In this document: positions 1 through 8,406 of the stretch, piece by piece
How positions within the stretch are numbered: position 1 is the first letter of the stretch
How the letters are laid out: each line of letters starts with the position of its first letter
Source of the DNA: Clostridium lundense DSM 17049
Lineage (GTDB): Bacteria; Bacillota; Clostridia; Clostridiales; Clostridiaceae
Direction: 5' to 3'
Assembly (NCBI RefSeq): GCF_000619945.1
Contig: NZ_JHVC01000009.1
Location: 124,001-188,000, forward strand
Length of the DNA: 64,000 bases
Notes under the pieces: model-generated
What the model was told of the DNA's origin: nothing
What the model saw: the letters and a program-made list of their open reading frames with translations, nothing else
The model's database searches: none
Position numbers and translations under genes: made by a program

Positions 1-48
1 GGCGCTAATACCGTCATAGGTGGGTTCGATCCCCACATACTCCCGCCA
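1..48 (+). tRNA. selC: tRNA-Sec (selC), 3' part only
   Basis: The window opens inside a tRNA gene. Visible are a long variable arm (1-15, GGCG/CGTC pairing), a T stem-loop at 20-36 (GTGGG, TTCGATC, CCCAC), an 8-base acceptor strand at 37-44, discriminator G at 45 and an encoded CCA at 46-48. Eight bases rather than seven between the T stem and the discriminator, with a long variable arm and discriminator G, is the bacterial selenocysteine tRNA layout (8+5 pairs). The anticodon and 5' half lie outside the window, so tRNA-Ser remains a weaker alternative. Confidence 0.72.
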
Positions 49-57
49 AAAAGATTG

Positions 58-105
58 GAAGATTTTAAAAAGTTTAAAGATAAGCTTTTTAAAGTCTTCT
101 TTTTA
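58..105 (+). terminator. Intrinsic terminator after the tRNA
   Basis: A 15-bp stem (58-72 with 85-99, one G-U pair) is followed by a run of T. It ends the tRNA transcript. Confidence 0.85.
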
Positions 106-288
106 CATTATATGGTGAAAAATTTATTTAAGAGTTAACAAATTTGGATTAAATGTAAAAAAAGAAAACTAATTGGGTAAAAATGAATTTAATTTAATAT
201 TCAGACTATTATTATATTAATTGATTGCCGCTTTACTGTGATATATAATAACATATGTGTGAAAAAAACAGTGGAGATGAAGTGTTTT

Positions 289-429
289 ATGGAATATATT
301 GAAAAATTAAGAGAAAAATTGAATAAGTTAGTTTTAAAGGAAAATAATTTGAGTGTTGGGGAAGTTTTAGAAGTTAGTCAACAGTTGGACAAACTTATAT
401 GTAAATATTACAATACTACACTGGCGTAG
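289..429 (+). CDS. Spo0E-like aspartyl-phosphate phosphatase
   Basis: A 46-residue protein of the Spo0E family. These small helical-hairpin phosphatases remove phosphate from Spo0A~P and delay sporulation. The diagnostic SQQLDKLI motif is present near the C-terminus (family pattern SxxLDxLI), preceded by a first helix rich in Lys, Leu and Glu. The ATG at 289 is chosen because GGAG lies at 273-276. An upstream in-frame ATG at 277 directly abuts that SD and is unlikely. Length is at the short end of the family but normal for clostridia. It is a single-gene unit. Confidence 0.8.
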   Translation: MEYIEKLREKLNKLVLKENNLSVGEVLEVSQQLDKLICKYYNTTLA

Positions 430-563
430 GTAGTATTTATTTTTTTAAAAAGGTATGGAAAAAATTAGCTTATTTTTTTACAGATTTATGTATAATATAG
501 AAGGAGTTTTATTATAGATGTAGAATATATACATATATGGAAACTGTGGAGGTGAGTAAGTTA

Positions 564-980
564 ATGATGGAATATGACATAAAAGAAGAATTTCTCCAAA
601 AGAAGAAGGTTTCTAAATATAAAAACTATATTGACAATGGTTTCCCTAAAAGCAATCAATTGGACTTTATGCAAGTAAGAAGTATTGTGCTTATTGTTGT
701 AAATTTAGAAACATATAATAAATGTAAAGATAATAAGGTAAAATTACTTATTTTATTAGCGTTGACCAGTTTTAACGAAGAAGGTAAAGATACTTTTGAA
801 ACAGAGGAAGTTATTAAGAGAATAAATATAATAGCGAAATATTTCAACATAAATTCTCCGGAAATAATAGATAACGCAGTCTATTTTAAACCAGATATGA
901 ATAAAATGAAAGAACTTCTACAAAAATCTATGACTGAGATAAAAGAAAATAAGATGGAAAATGTATTATTTAAGATATAG
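564..980 (+). CDS. Hypothetical protein (138 aa)
   Basis: I do not recognise this family. The start at 564 follows a strong SD (GGAGGTGAG near 548) at good spacing; an earlier in-frame ATG at 537 lies upstream of that SD. The product is soluble, Lys/Glu/Asn-rich and predicted helical, with no signal peptide, membrane segment or cysteine motif. A well-formed terminator follows at 1041. It sits alone between the Spo0E-like gene and a short intergenic region. Confidence 0.65.
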   Translation: MMEYDIKEEFLQKKKVSKYKNYIDNGFPKSNQLDFMQVRSIVLIVVNLETYNKCKDNKVKLLILLALTSFNEEGKDTFETEEVIKRINIIAKYFNINSPEIIDNAVYFKPDMNKMKELLQKSMTEIKENKMENVLFKI

Positions 981-1040
981 AAGCAAGATTAAATAATTTA
1001 TAAATAAATTTTAATAACATTAATTATCTATACTAGATAA

Positions 1041-1067
1041 AAACCTTGAAAATACAAGGTTTTTTTG
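1041..1067 (+). terminator. Intrinsic terminator
   Basis: Stem AAACCTTG/CAAGGTTT followed by a T tract, ending the gene at 564-980. Confidence 0.85.
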
Positions 1068-1202
1068 TTTTAGTATCAATTCTTATCATTTACTACAAAG
1101 GCATTTTAGAACATAAAAACTGTATATAATATTTTTTTATATAGATATTATAATAATATGAAAATTGGTAATAATAAAGGTATAGATAACCTCTTCATTT
1201 TT

Positions 1203-1229
1203 ACCCCGTGTGAGCGGGGTTTTTTTTTG
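1203..1229 (+). terminator. Orphan intrinsic terminator
   Basis: Six-bp GC-rich stem ACCCCG/CGGGGT with loop TGTGAG and a T run of eight or more. The nearest upstream gene already has its own terminator, so this one ends a separate short transcript. Confidence 0.8.
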
Positions 1230-1321
1230 TATCATTTTTACTAATAATATTCTCACTTTTACTTCATGAATAAAAAAAATTATATGTATAACAATAACTT
1301 GTAGAAGGGAGTTGTGGCAAT

Positions 1322-1435
1322 ATGCATAGAGAAGATAAAAAGAAGGCTAAAAAAGGAAGTAAAAAAAGTGCTAATCCAGATATTATACATGTAGATGAAA
1401 TGAAAAAGAATAATAATAAAAATAAAAATTTATAA
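1322..1435 (+). CDS. Small basic hypothetical protein (37 aa)
   Basis: A short reading frame beginning MHREDKKKAKKGSKKS, highly charged and lysine-rich, with an Asn/Lys tail. GGAG at 1308-1311 sits about 10 nt before the ATG. It has no membrane segment or cysteine. Function unknown; the length and charge recall small nucleic-acid-binding or spore proteins, but no family motif is present. Confidence 0.45.
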   Translation: MHREDKKKAKKGSKKSANPDIIHVDEMKKNNNKNKNL

Positions 1436-1497
1436 GATAAAAGTCTATAAATCTTTATTTTTGTATTTTGGAAAATTCAATTTAAACTACAACATTA

Positions 1498-1541
1498 GTG
1501 CCACTTATTCTCTATTTAAAATGATGAGAATAGTGGCAATT
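1498..1541 (+). terminator. Hairpin, possible terminator
   Basis: A 12-bp stem (GCCACTTATTCTC with GAGAATAGTGGC, one bulged T) lies between the 37-aa gene and the gene at 1658. The following T tract is interrupted, so termination would be weak. Confidence 0.5.
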
Positions 1542-1657
1542 TATATATTTAAATTAAATTTTATAGCTAAAAAGAAGGAAGAGCAGTTTGCCTTGTAGAA
1601 TAATATTTATAGATTATTATATATTTATGTAGAAATGTGGAAAGGTGGAATACTTAC

Positions 1658-1969
1658 ATGAGTAAAAAAATCGAATTTAAATATGGAGATCCAGAACAGA
1701 TCATAGAATATAAGCCTGGAGATGAAATGGAATTTAATTTTCCTATGGGAGTAATTTTCTTTGTTGGAAATAATGAAGGAATGGTACTATGCAATAAAAT
1801 AAATGCATTTAAAGAACAAGCACCAGATCAGGAACATACTAAATTTGGATTATATAATAATGAGGAACTAGTTGGTTTCTTTTTCTTTGATATAGAAAAA
1901 ACAATACAAATAATACTTTCCTCTGATGACACTATGTTTAAACCAATATTTATATATAATGCTTTCTAA
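1658..1969 (+). CDS. Hypothetical protein (103 aa)
   Basis: Family not recognised. The start at 1658 (MSKKIEFKYG) follows AAAGGTGG; an earlier ATG at 1637 precedes that SD. The protein is acidic, with a phenylalanine run (FFFFD) near the middle and no signal peptide, compatible with a small beta-rich soluble fold. The stop codon coincides with the left edge of an inverted-repeat element (1969-2137). Confidence 0.6.
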   Translation: MSKKIEFKYGDPEQIIEYKPGDEMEFNFPMGVIFFVGNNEGMVLCNKINAFKEQAPDQEHTKFGLYNNEELVGFFFFDIEKTIQIILSSDDTMFKPIFIYNAF

Positions 1970-2137
1970 CTTTTTAGAGTACAGAGCAAAAGGTGCAAAG
2001 GACAGATAAGTAGAATTTTTCTTCATTGTCATTGCCAAAAATTTTAAATTGTTTATCACATGAGGTTTCTAAACTATACGCTAAGAGTGGCCTCCATATC
2101 TGTACTCTGTGCTCTGTAATCTGTACTCTAAAAAAGT
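1969..2137. repeat. Inverted-repeat-bounded intergenic element
   Basis: The left end ACTTTTTAGAGTACAG (1969-1984) and right end CTGTACTCTAAAAAAGT (2121-2137) are near-perfect inverted copies about 135 nt apart. The right end also carries internal CTGTACTCTGTGCTCTGT-type repeats. No coding potential is seen inside. It resembles a miniature inverted-repeat or fossil intergenic element. Confidence 0.5.
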
Positions 2138-2154
2138 GCCACGCACTTTTTTTT
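2130..2154 (+). terminator. Intrinsic terminator
   Basis: Stem AAAAGTGC/GCACTTTT followed by T's. It lies just upstream of dut and overlaps the right end of the 1969-2137 element. Confidence 0.6.
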
Positions 2155-2189
2155 ATATTGTAATGAATGTTATAGAAGGAGTAGTGATT

Positions 2190-2624
2190 ATGTACAAATT
2201 ATTTGTTAAAAAGCTTAATAAAGATGCAATTATACCAAGTTATGCTCATGAAGGTGATGCAGGTATGGATTTATATTCAATTGAAGATAAAGCTATAGAA
2301 CCTGGAAATAGTGAGTTAATACATACAGGCATAAGCATACAATTACCAAAAGAAACAGAAGCTCAAGTAAGACCTAGAAGTGGATTGGCTTTAAAACATT
2401 CTATTACAGTTTTAAATACGCCTGGTACTATCGATGAGGGTTACAGAGGAGAAATATGTATAATACTAATTAATCATGGAAAGAATTCTTTTAAAGTAGA
2501 AAAACATATGAGAATAGCTCAAATGATAATCAAACCAGTATATAAAGTAGAAGTATTTGAAAGTGATGAATTAGTAGATAGTGAAAGAGGAGAAGGTGGC
2601 TTCGGTTCAACAGGCTTAAAGTAA
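2190..2624 (+). CDS. dut: dUTP diphosphatase (dUTPase)
   Basis: A 144-aa trimeric dUTPase that hydrolyses dUTP to dUMP and pyrophosphate, keeping uracil out of DNA and feeding dTMP synthesis. All five family motifs are visible: AHEGDAGMDLYS (residues 19-30), RPRSGLALKH (about 61-70), GTIDEGYRGE with the catalytic Asp (79-88), RIAQMII, and the C-terminal RGEGGFGSTG arm. The start is placed at the ATG after AGAAGGA. The frame is open 81 nt further upstream but without an SD. It shares a bidirectional terminator with the convergent PAP2 gene. Confidence 0.96.
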   Translation: MYKLFVKKLNKDAIIPSYAHEGDAGMDLYSIEDKAIEPGNSELIHTGISIQLPKETEAQVRPRSGLALKHSITVLNTPGTIDEGYRGEICIILINHGKNSFKVEKHMRIAQMIIKPVYKVEVFESDELVDSERGEGGFGSTGLK

Positions 2625-2660
2625 GATGCTTGTAAAAAAATATAATAATTATTAATAAAA

Positions 2661-2699
2661 ATAAAGCATGGAAATCTTTTATAGACTTCCATGCTTTAT
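2661..2699. terminator. Bidirectional terminator between dut and the PAP2 gene
   Basis: A 13-bp perfect stem (2661-2673 with 2687-2699) is flanked by A and T tracts on both sides. The reverse-strand stop codon at 2696-2698 lies inside the stem. Confidence 0.8.
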
Positions 2700-3325
2700 T
2701 CTGTACCTGGTATAAATAATGATTTCCAAATAATTTTATCCACAAATTGAAATACTAATTCTCCTAAAACTACAGCAGAAATTAAATCCATCACAACATG
2801 CTGTTTTACAAAGAGAGTGGATAATATTATTACACTTGAAAAAGAATAAACAATGATTTTACTTAATATATTGGAATTGTGCTCAAAATGTATGCCTTTA
2901 ATCATCAAGTAACAAGTCAATACATGAATACTAGGAAAGCAATTAAATGGGTTATCAAATTTGTAAACCAAGCTTGTTAATCTTGTTAATAAATCTGTGC
3001 CATAAAGATCAGGTCTTGGTACTGTGGTTTGAAAGAAAAAGTAAATAATATAGCATATGACTAACCCAATATTAATGCTAACTAGTGTTTTGTAATAACT
3101 GCTTAAATCTGTAAAGCATAAGTACAATAAAATAGCAAATATATAAGGATACCATGCTAAATAAGGTATTATAAACTCCTTTAAAAATGGAGTAGTTCTA
3201 TCTAATTCTGTAGTAAGATTAAAAGTTCCTCGACTATTATTATTTAATAATGTATAACTAATATTTATTATTGGAATTGATATTAACGATAATAAATGAT
3301 TAAAGTTATTTTTTATTTTTTCCAT
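2696..3325 (-). CDS. PAP2-superfamily membrane phosphatase
   Basis: A 209-aa membrane protein with about six hydrophobic segments. Motifs TVPRPDLYG, CFPSIHV and KQHVVMDLIS match the conserved phosphatase regions of the PAP2 (type 2 phosphatidic acid phosphatase) superfamily, especially the inositol-phosphorylceramide-synthase-like branch. The likely substrate is a membrane lipid phosphate, but it is not determined. A good SD (TAGGAGGTTAC on the reverse strand) precedes the ATG. It diverges from glgC. Confidence 0.8.
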   Translation of the reverse strand: MEKIKNNFNHLLSLISIPIINISYTLLNNNSRGTFNLTTELDRTTPFLKEFIIPYLAWYPYIFAILLYLCFTDLSSYYKTLVSINIGLVICYIIYFFFQTTVPRPDLYGTDLLTRLTSLVYKFDNPFNCFPSIHVLTCYLMIKGIHFEHNSNILSKIIVYSFSSVIILSTLFVKQHVVMDLISAVVLGELVFQFVDKIIWKSLFIPGTE

Positions 3326-3691
3326 AGTAACCTCCTAAAACTATTATTTCACCATAAAACTATTTTAATACTTATTTATTAATATTTTTTTTTCTAAACC
3401 TTAAATATATCTTAAGAATTTATCAAGAGATTCTTAACTTTCACCAAAAATATCCTAAATAGATATGATAAATCCAATTTGGTTAAATAATGAAAGAAAT
3501 TATGATAAGTATGTAGATATAAAATAAATAATTAGTTACATAAATTATCGTAAGCCTGCATATATTTTTTACATATGCTGTTGCTAAAAATTATAAATTT
3601 AAAAAAATGGAAATGACTTGATAAATTTGGTAAAATATATAATAATAATTAGTATCGCAATAACAAAAATTAGACAGGTGGTGGAATTATA
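3326..3691. other. Intergenic region between divergent PAP2 gene and glgC
   Basis: 366 nt of AT-rich DNA with promoters for both directions. A palindrome TTAAGAAT...ATTCTTAA (3412-3419 and 3430-3437) could be an operator. No gene seen. Confidence 0.5.
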
Positions 3692-4810
3692 ATGCACAAA
3701 AAAGAAATAATAGCTATGATACTAGCTGGTGGACAAGGTACAAGGCTTGGAATACTTACTAAATATAATGCTAAGCCAGCAGTACCTTTTGGTGGAAAGT
3801 ATAGAATAATAGACTTTACTTTGAGTAACTGTGCTAATTCAGGTATAGATACTGTTGGAATACTTACTCAATATCAACCTTTGATTTTAAGTTCCCATAT
3901 AGGAATAGGAACTCCATGGGATTTAGATAGAGCAAATGGAGGAGTAACACTATTACCGCCATATCAAACCAAAAGCGGTGGAGATTGGTACAAGGGTACA
4001 GCAAATGCAATTTATCAAAATATAAATTTTATAGATAAATTTGATCCTGAATATGTGCTTATATTATCAGGAGATCACATTTATAAAATGGACTATTCGG
4101 ATATGCTTAAGTATCATAAAAATAAAAAAGCAGATGCTACTATTGCTGTTATAGAGGTTCCGTTAGACGAGGCAAGTAGATTTGGAATAATGAATACAAA
4201 TGAAAAAAGTGAAATATACGAATTTGAAGAAAAGCCCAAAAATCCTAAAAGTAATTTAGCTTCTATGGGTATATATATATTTAACTGGAAAATTCTCAAA
4301 GAATTGTTAAAACAAGATGAAAATAATAATGAATCTAATAATGATTTTGGTAAAAATATAATACCAAGTATGATTAGTAAGGGAAAAAAGCTTTATGCAT
4401 ATCCTTTTGAAGGTTATTGGAAGGATGTAGGTACTATAGATAGCTATTGGCAGGCAAGTATGGATCTTATAAATGATTCCAAAGACTTGGACATATATGA
4501 TGAGCATTGGAAAATATACTCTGTAAATCCTGTAAGACCTCCTCAGTATATAGGAAATGAAGCTATAATAAAAAATTCCTTAATAACAGCGGGATGTACT
4601 ATACATGGACAGGTTATAAATTCTGTTATTTTTCCAGGAGTCTTTGTTGGTAAGAATACAAAAATAAAAGATTCTGTAATTATGTCTAATTCAATAATAA
4701 ATGATAATGCGTGTATTGCAAAATCTGTAGTTGGAGAGGGAGTAACTATAACAGGAAATACCATTTTAGGAAATGATGATAATATAACTGTAATTAGTGA
4801 GGGGAAATAA
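3692..4810 (+). CDS. glgC: Glucose-1-phosphate adenylyltransferase, catalytic subunit GlgC
   Basis: A 372-aa enzyme making ADP-glucose from glucose-1-phosphate and ATP, the committed step of glycogen synthesis. The N-terminal nucleotidyltransferase motif AGGQGTRLGILT (about residues 12-23), the following KPAVPFGGKYRIIDF, and the SGDHIYKMDY metal-site motif are intact. The C-terminus is a left-handed beta-helix. It is the first gene of glgC-glgD-glgA, preceded by ACAGGTGGTGG as SD. The paired non-catalytic GlgD downstream suggests a heteromeric enzyme as in other Firmicutes. Confidence 0.97.
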   Translation: MHKKEIIAMILAGGQGTRLGILTKYNAKPAVPFGGKYRIIDFTLSNCANSGIDTVGILTQYQPLILSSHIGIGTPWDLDRANGGVTLLPPYQTKSGGDWYKGTANAIYQNINFIDKFDPEYVLILSGDHIYKMDYSDMLKYHKNKKADATIAVIEVPLDEASRFGIMNTNEKSEIYEFEEKPKNPKSNLASMGIYIFNWKILKELLKQDENNNESNNDFGKNIIPSMISKGKKLYAYPFEGYWKDVGTIDSYWQASMDLINDSKDLDIYDEHWKIYSVNPVRPPQYIGNEAIIKNSLITAGCTIHGQVINSVIFPGVFVGKNTKIKDSVIMSNSIINDNACIAKSVVGEGVTITGNTILGNDDNITVISEGK

Positions 4811-4829
4811 ATACAAAGGGGTGAATTTT

Positions 4830-5939
4830 ATGTTAAAGAACTATATGGGGATTTTGCATTTAGACGAAAATGAAGATAATATAAGACCTCTTACTTTATG
4901 TAGACCTTTAGCGTCTATACCTATAGGTGGGAGATACAGAATTATTGATTTTATACTTTCTAATATGGTCAATGCAGGTATAGAAAATGTGGGGATTTTT
5001 ACAAAGACTAAATCCAGATCACTTTTAGATCATTTAGGTTCAGGAAAGCCTTGGGAATTGGATAGAAAAATAAATGGATTATTTATATTTAATTTTGGTA
5101 ACATTGCTTCTTATGAAGGAGATGTGGATTCTTTAAGAAACAATATGGAATATTTTTCAAGAAGTAATCAAAAATATGTTATAATAGCTTCATCTAACAT
5201 GATTTGTAATATAGACTTTAAAGAGGCTGCTAAGTGTCATGAGGAGTCTGGAAAAGATGTTACACTGATATATAAGAATGTGGATAATGGTAAGAGTAAT
5301 TTTATTGGGTGTGATGTAATTAATTTAGATAAAAATAAAGATGTGATAAGTATTGGTAAAAATATAGGAAAAGAAGATAACTTGAAAATTTTAACAGGAA
5401 TGTTTATTATGGAAAAGAAATTTATTATAGACATAATACATACTTGTTTGCAAACAGGGTGTGCTAAAAATATTAAGGATTATATAAAAAATAATATTAA
5501 GGAAATAAACGTAAATACCTATGAGATTAAAGGATATATGCAGTGCATAAACTCTGTAAATTCTTATTTTAAAGCTAATATGGATATGCTCAATGAGGAA
5601 ATAAGAAAGGACTTATTTTATAGTAATGGTTTGATCTATACTAAAGTAAAAGACGATGCTCCAACAAAATATGGTGATAATGCAGAGGTTCATAATTCTT
5701 TAATAGCTAATGGTTGTATAATAAATGGATCAATAAAAAATAGCATAATTGGGAGAATGGTGAGTATTGGAAAAGGATCTGTATTAGAAAATTGCATTAT
5801 AATGCAGGGAACACATATAGATGACAATGTTATTTTAAAGAATGTAATTATTGATAAAAATAATATTATTGAAAGTGGAAAAGAATTAAAGGGGGATAAT
5901 GAGTTTCCAGTAGTTGTAGAGAAAAGAACAATACGCTAA
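4830..5939 (+). CDS. glgD: Glucose-1-phosphate adenylyltransferase regulatory subunit GlgD
   Basis: A 369-aa GlgC paralogue. It keeps the fold (RPLASIPIGGRYRIIDFILSN and the beta-helix C-terminus) but lacks the GGxGTRL nucleotide-binding loop of GlgC, as is usual for the GlgD partner that modulates the catalytic subunit. The start at 4830 follows AAAGGGGTG. The longer frame from 4797 would overlap glgC and lacks an SD. It lies 19 nt after glgC and 12 nt before glgA. Confidence 0.93.
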   Translation: MLKNYMGILHLDENEDNIRPLTLCRPLASIPIGGRYRIIDFILSNMVNAGIENVGIFTKTKSRSLLDHLGSGKPWELDRKINGLFIFNFGNIASYEGDVDSLRNNMEYFSRSNQKYVIIASSNMICNIDFKEAAKCHEESGKDVTLIYKNVDNGKSNFIGCDVINLDKNKDVISIGKNIGKEDNLKILTGMFIMEKKFIIDIIHTCLQTGCAKNIKDYIKNNIKEINVNTYEIKGYMQCINSVNSYFKANMDMLNEEIRKDLFYSNGLIYTKVKDDAPTKYGDNAEVHNSLIANGCIINGSIKNSIIGRMVSIGKGSVLENCIIMQGTHIDDNVILKNVIIDKNNIIESGKELKGDNEFPVVVEKRTIR

Positions 5940-5951
5940 GGGGGATTAATT

Positions 5952-7394
5952 ATGAAAGTGCTTTTTGTGGTTTCAGAGGTGTATCCATTTATGAAAACAG
6001 GAGGCCTTGCGGACGTAGCTTATGCTCTTCCTAAAGCTTTAAGAAAACTTGGAATAGACATAAGGGTTATAATGCCAAACTATGTTAGTATACCTAGTAA
6101 ATATAAAGAAAGAATGCAAAAGGTAAGTGAATTTACTGTACCAGTGGGTTGGAGAAATCAATATGCAGGTTTATTATATCTAGAAGAAGATGGAGTTCCT
6201 TTTTATTTTATAGATAATGAATATTATTTTAAGAGAAATGAAGGAGCATATGGTTATTATGATGATGGAGAAAGGTTTGTATATTTTTCTAATGGGGTAT
6301 TAGAAGCTATTAAGCATATGGGAGATTTCAAACCAGATATAATTCATTGTAATGATTGGCATACAGCTATAATTCCTGTATTGCTTAAGGAAAATTACAT
6401 TTTTGATGATATATATAAGAATATAAAAACTATATTTACAATACACAATTTAAAATACCAAGGTATATTTGGAAAAGAAGTTTTGGGACAACTTTTAAAT
6501 TTAGGGGAAAATTATTTTTCAGAAGACAAGTTGAAATATTATGATGGAATTTCTTTTATGAAAGGTGGAATAATATTTTCTGATGTAGTGACTACAGTAA
6601 GCAGTACCTATGCAGAAGAAATAAAAACATCTTACTATGGGGAAGGACTTCATGGACTTTTAAATGAGATAAGTTATAAGCTATATGGTATAACTAATGG
6701 TATAGATTATGATTTATTTAATCCTAGATATGATAAAGAAATATATTTTAATTATGATGAAAATAGTAGTAGTGACAAACTGAAAAATAAAGATCAATTA
6801 CAAAAAAGATTAGGACTATGTGAAAAAGTAGATATACCTATGATAGGCATAGTATCTAGGCTAGTTGGACAGAAAGGTATTGATTTAATAGATAATGTTA
6901 TGGAAGAATTAATAAATTTAGATATTCAGTTAGTTATTTTAGGAACAGGAGAGTCTAGATTTGAAGAAATGTTTAAATATTACGCTGGCACTTACCCAAA
7001 TAAGGTATCTGCTAATATTTTTTTCAGTAATGAATTAGCTCAAAAAGTATATGCAGCTTCAGATATTTTTTTAATGCCTTCTCAATTTGAACCTTGTGGA
7101 ATAGGACAATTAATTGCTATGAGATATGGAAGTATCCCTATAGTAAGGGAAACTGGAGGACTTAAAGATACAGTACATCCGTATAATGAGTATACTGGAG
7201 AAGGAAATGGATTTTCATTTGCAAATTATAATGCTCAGGACATGTTGTATACTATAAAGAGAAGTATTGATTTTTACTATAAGAAGGATATATGGAATAA
7301 TTTAATTAATAAATCTATGAGAGAAGATAATAGTTGGAAGAAATCTGCTAATATGTATATTGATTTATACGATAAATTAATATGGAGAAATTAG
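5952..7394 (+). CDS. glgA: Glycogen synthase (ADP-glucose), GT5
   Basis: A 480-aa GT5 glycosyltransferase extending alpha-1,4-glucan chains from ADP-glucose. The N-terminal KTGGLADVAYALP motif (substrate site) and the C-terminal EPCGIGQLIAMRYGSIP motif (catalytic Glu region) are both intact, and length is normal. It is the third gene of the operon, with AGGGGGATT as SD. No branching enzyme, phosphorylase or debranching enzyme gene is in this window. Confidence 0.97.
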   Translation: MKVLFVVSEVYPFMKTGGLADVAYALPKALRKLGIDIRVIMPNYVSIPSKYKERMQKVSEFTVPVGWRNQYAGLLYLEEDGVPFYFIDNEYYFKRNEGAYGYYDDGERFVYFSNGVLEAIKHMGDFKPDIIHCNDWHTAIIPVLLKENYIFDDIYKNIKTIFTIHNLKYQGIFGKEVLGQLLNLGENYFSEDKLKYYDGISFMKGGIIFSDVVTTVSSTYAEEIKTSYYGEGLHGLLNEISYKLYGITNGIDYDLFNPRYDKEIYFNYDENSSSDKLKNKDQLQKRLGLCEKVDIPMIGIVSRLVGQKGIDLIDNVMEELINLDIQLVILGTGESRFEEMFKYYAGTYPNKVSANIFFSNELAQKVYAASDIFLMPSQFEPCGIGQLIAMRYGSIPIVRETGGLKDTVHPYNEYTGEGNGFSFANYNAQDMLYTIKRSIDFYYKKDIWNNLINKSMREDNSWKKSANMYIDLYDKLIWRN

Positions 7395-7418
7395 CAGTTT
7401 AGTTAGGGAGATATAAAG

Positions 7419-8372
7419 ATGAAGATACTGGCATATCACAAGTTAGATGAAAAGTTTATTAAAAACATTGAAAATAATGGTGAGAATTTAGTTATAAGTT
7501 TATCTGAGGATAATTTCCCAAAAGGTGATAAAGAATTAGAAGATGCTGATATATTAATAGGCTGGGGAGATACTGATGATTTTACAGAAGAAAGAATTAG
7601 AATGACTAAAAAATTAAAATGGATTCATATATTAGCTGCTGGAGTGGATAGATTACCTTTTAAAGAGTTAAAAGAAAAAAATATAAAGGTTACTAATTCT
7701 AGTGGAATACATGCAATACCTATATCAGAACATGTATTTGCTACTCTTTTATTTTTAGAAAAAAATTTAAATGTTTTATATAAGCAGCAATTAAATAAAT
7801 GTTGGAGACAGCAACCTATAGAAGAACTTAGTGGGAAAATTATGGCTATAATTGGTGTTGGGAAAATAGGAAAGGAAATTGCCCAAAAGGGTAAGGCTTT
7901 TCATATGAAAGTTTTAGGTATAAGAAATAATCCTTTACCTATAGAATATGTAGATGAAATGTATTCTATGGACCATTTAAAAGAGGTTCTTAGCAAGGCT
8001 CATGTAGTAGTAATAGCTTTACCACTAACAGACAAGACAAAAGGATTATTTACATTTGAAACTTTTAATTATATGAGAAAAGATTCTTATTTTATTAATA
8101 TAGGTAGGGGTAAAATTGTTCAAGAAGATGGGCTAATTAAAGCTCTTCAACAAGGAATAATAAAGGGAGCTTCCTTAGATGTATTTCAAAAAGAACCTTT
8201 AGATAAAGAAAGTCCTCTTTGGACTATGGATAATGTGATAATCACTCCTCATCAATCGGGAAGTTCTCCTTATTATATAGAAAGAACTATGGATATATTT
8301 ATGGAGAATTTGGTAAGAATAAAAAATAAACAACAATTAATTAATTTAGTGGATTTAGATAATAAATATTAA
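7419..8372 (+). CDS. D-2-hydroxyacid dehydrogenase family protein
   Basis: A 317-aa NAD(P)-dependent oxidoreductase. The Rossmann motif GVGKIGKEIAQKG lies near residue 146. Later motifs NIGRGKIVQEDGL, SLDVFQKEPL and ITPHQSG match the catalytic Arg-Glu-His pattern of the phosphoglycerate-dehydrogenase-like family. The substrate cannot be read from sequence; the short form without an ACT domain argues against a true SerA. It lies 24 nt after glgA in the same direction with no terminator between, so it is probably co-transcribed with the glycogen genes. Confidence 0.85.
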   Translation: MKILAYHKLDEKFIKNIENNGENLVISLSEDNFPKGDKELEDADILIGWGDTDDFTEERIRMTKKLKWIHILAAGVDRLPFKELKEKNIKVTNSSGIHAIPISEHVFATLLFLEKNLNVLYKQQLNKCWRQQPIEELSGKIMAIIGVGKIGKEIAQKGKAFHMKVLGIRNNPLPIEYVDEMYSMDHLKEVLSKAHVVVIALPLTDKTKGLFTFETFNYMRKDSYFINIGRGKIVQEDGLIKALQQGIIKGASLDVFQKEPLDKESPLWTMDNVIITPHQSGSSPYYIERTMDIFMENLVRIKNKQQLINLVDLDNKY

Positions 8373-8406
8373 TTAATTTACAGTAATAATCTTAGGAGAG
8401 AAAAAT

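Larger units (their letters stand above)
981..1321. other. Intergenic stretch with two terminators
   Basis: No gene is seen. It holds the terminator of the preceding gene (1041-1067), a TATAAT-like box near 1127, and a second terminator (1203-1229) that does not follow any open reading frame. The approximately 75-95 nt between them may be a small RNA or a leader. Confidence 0.5.
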
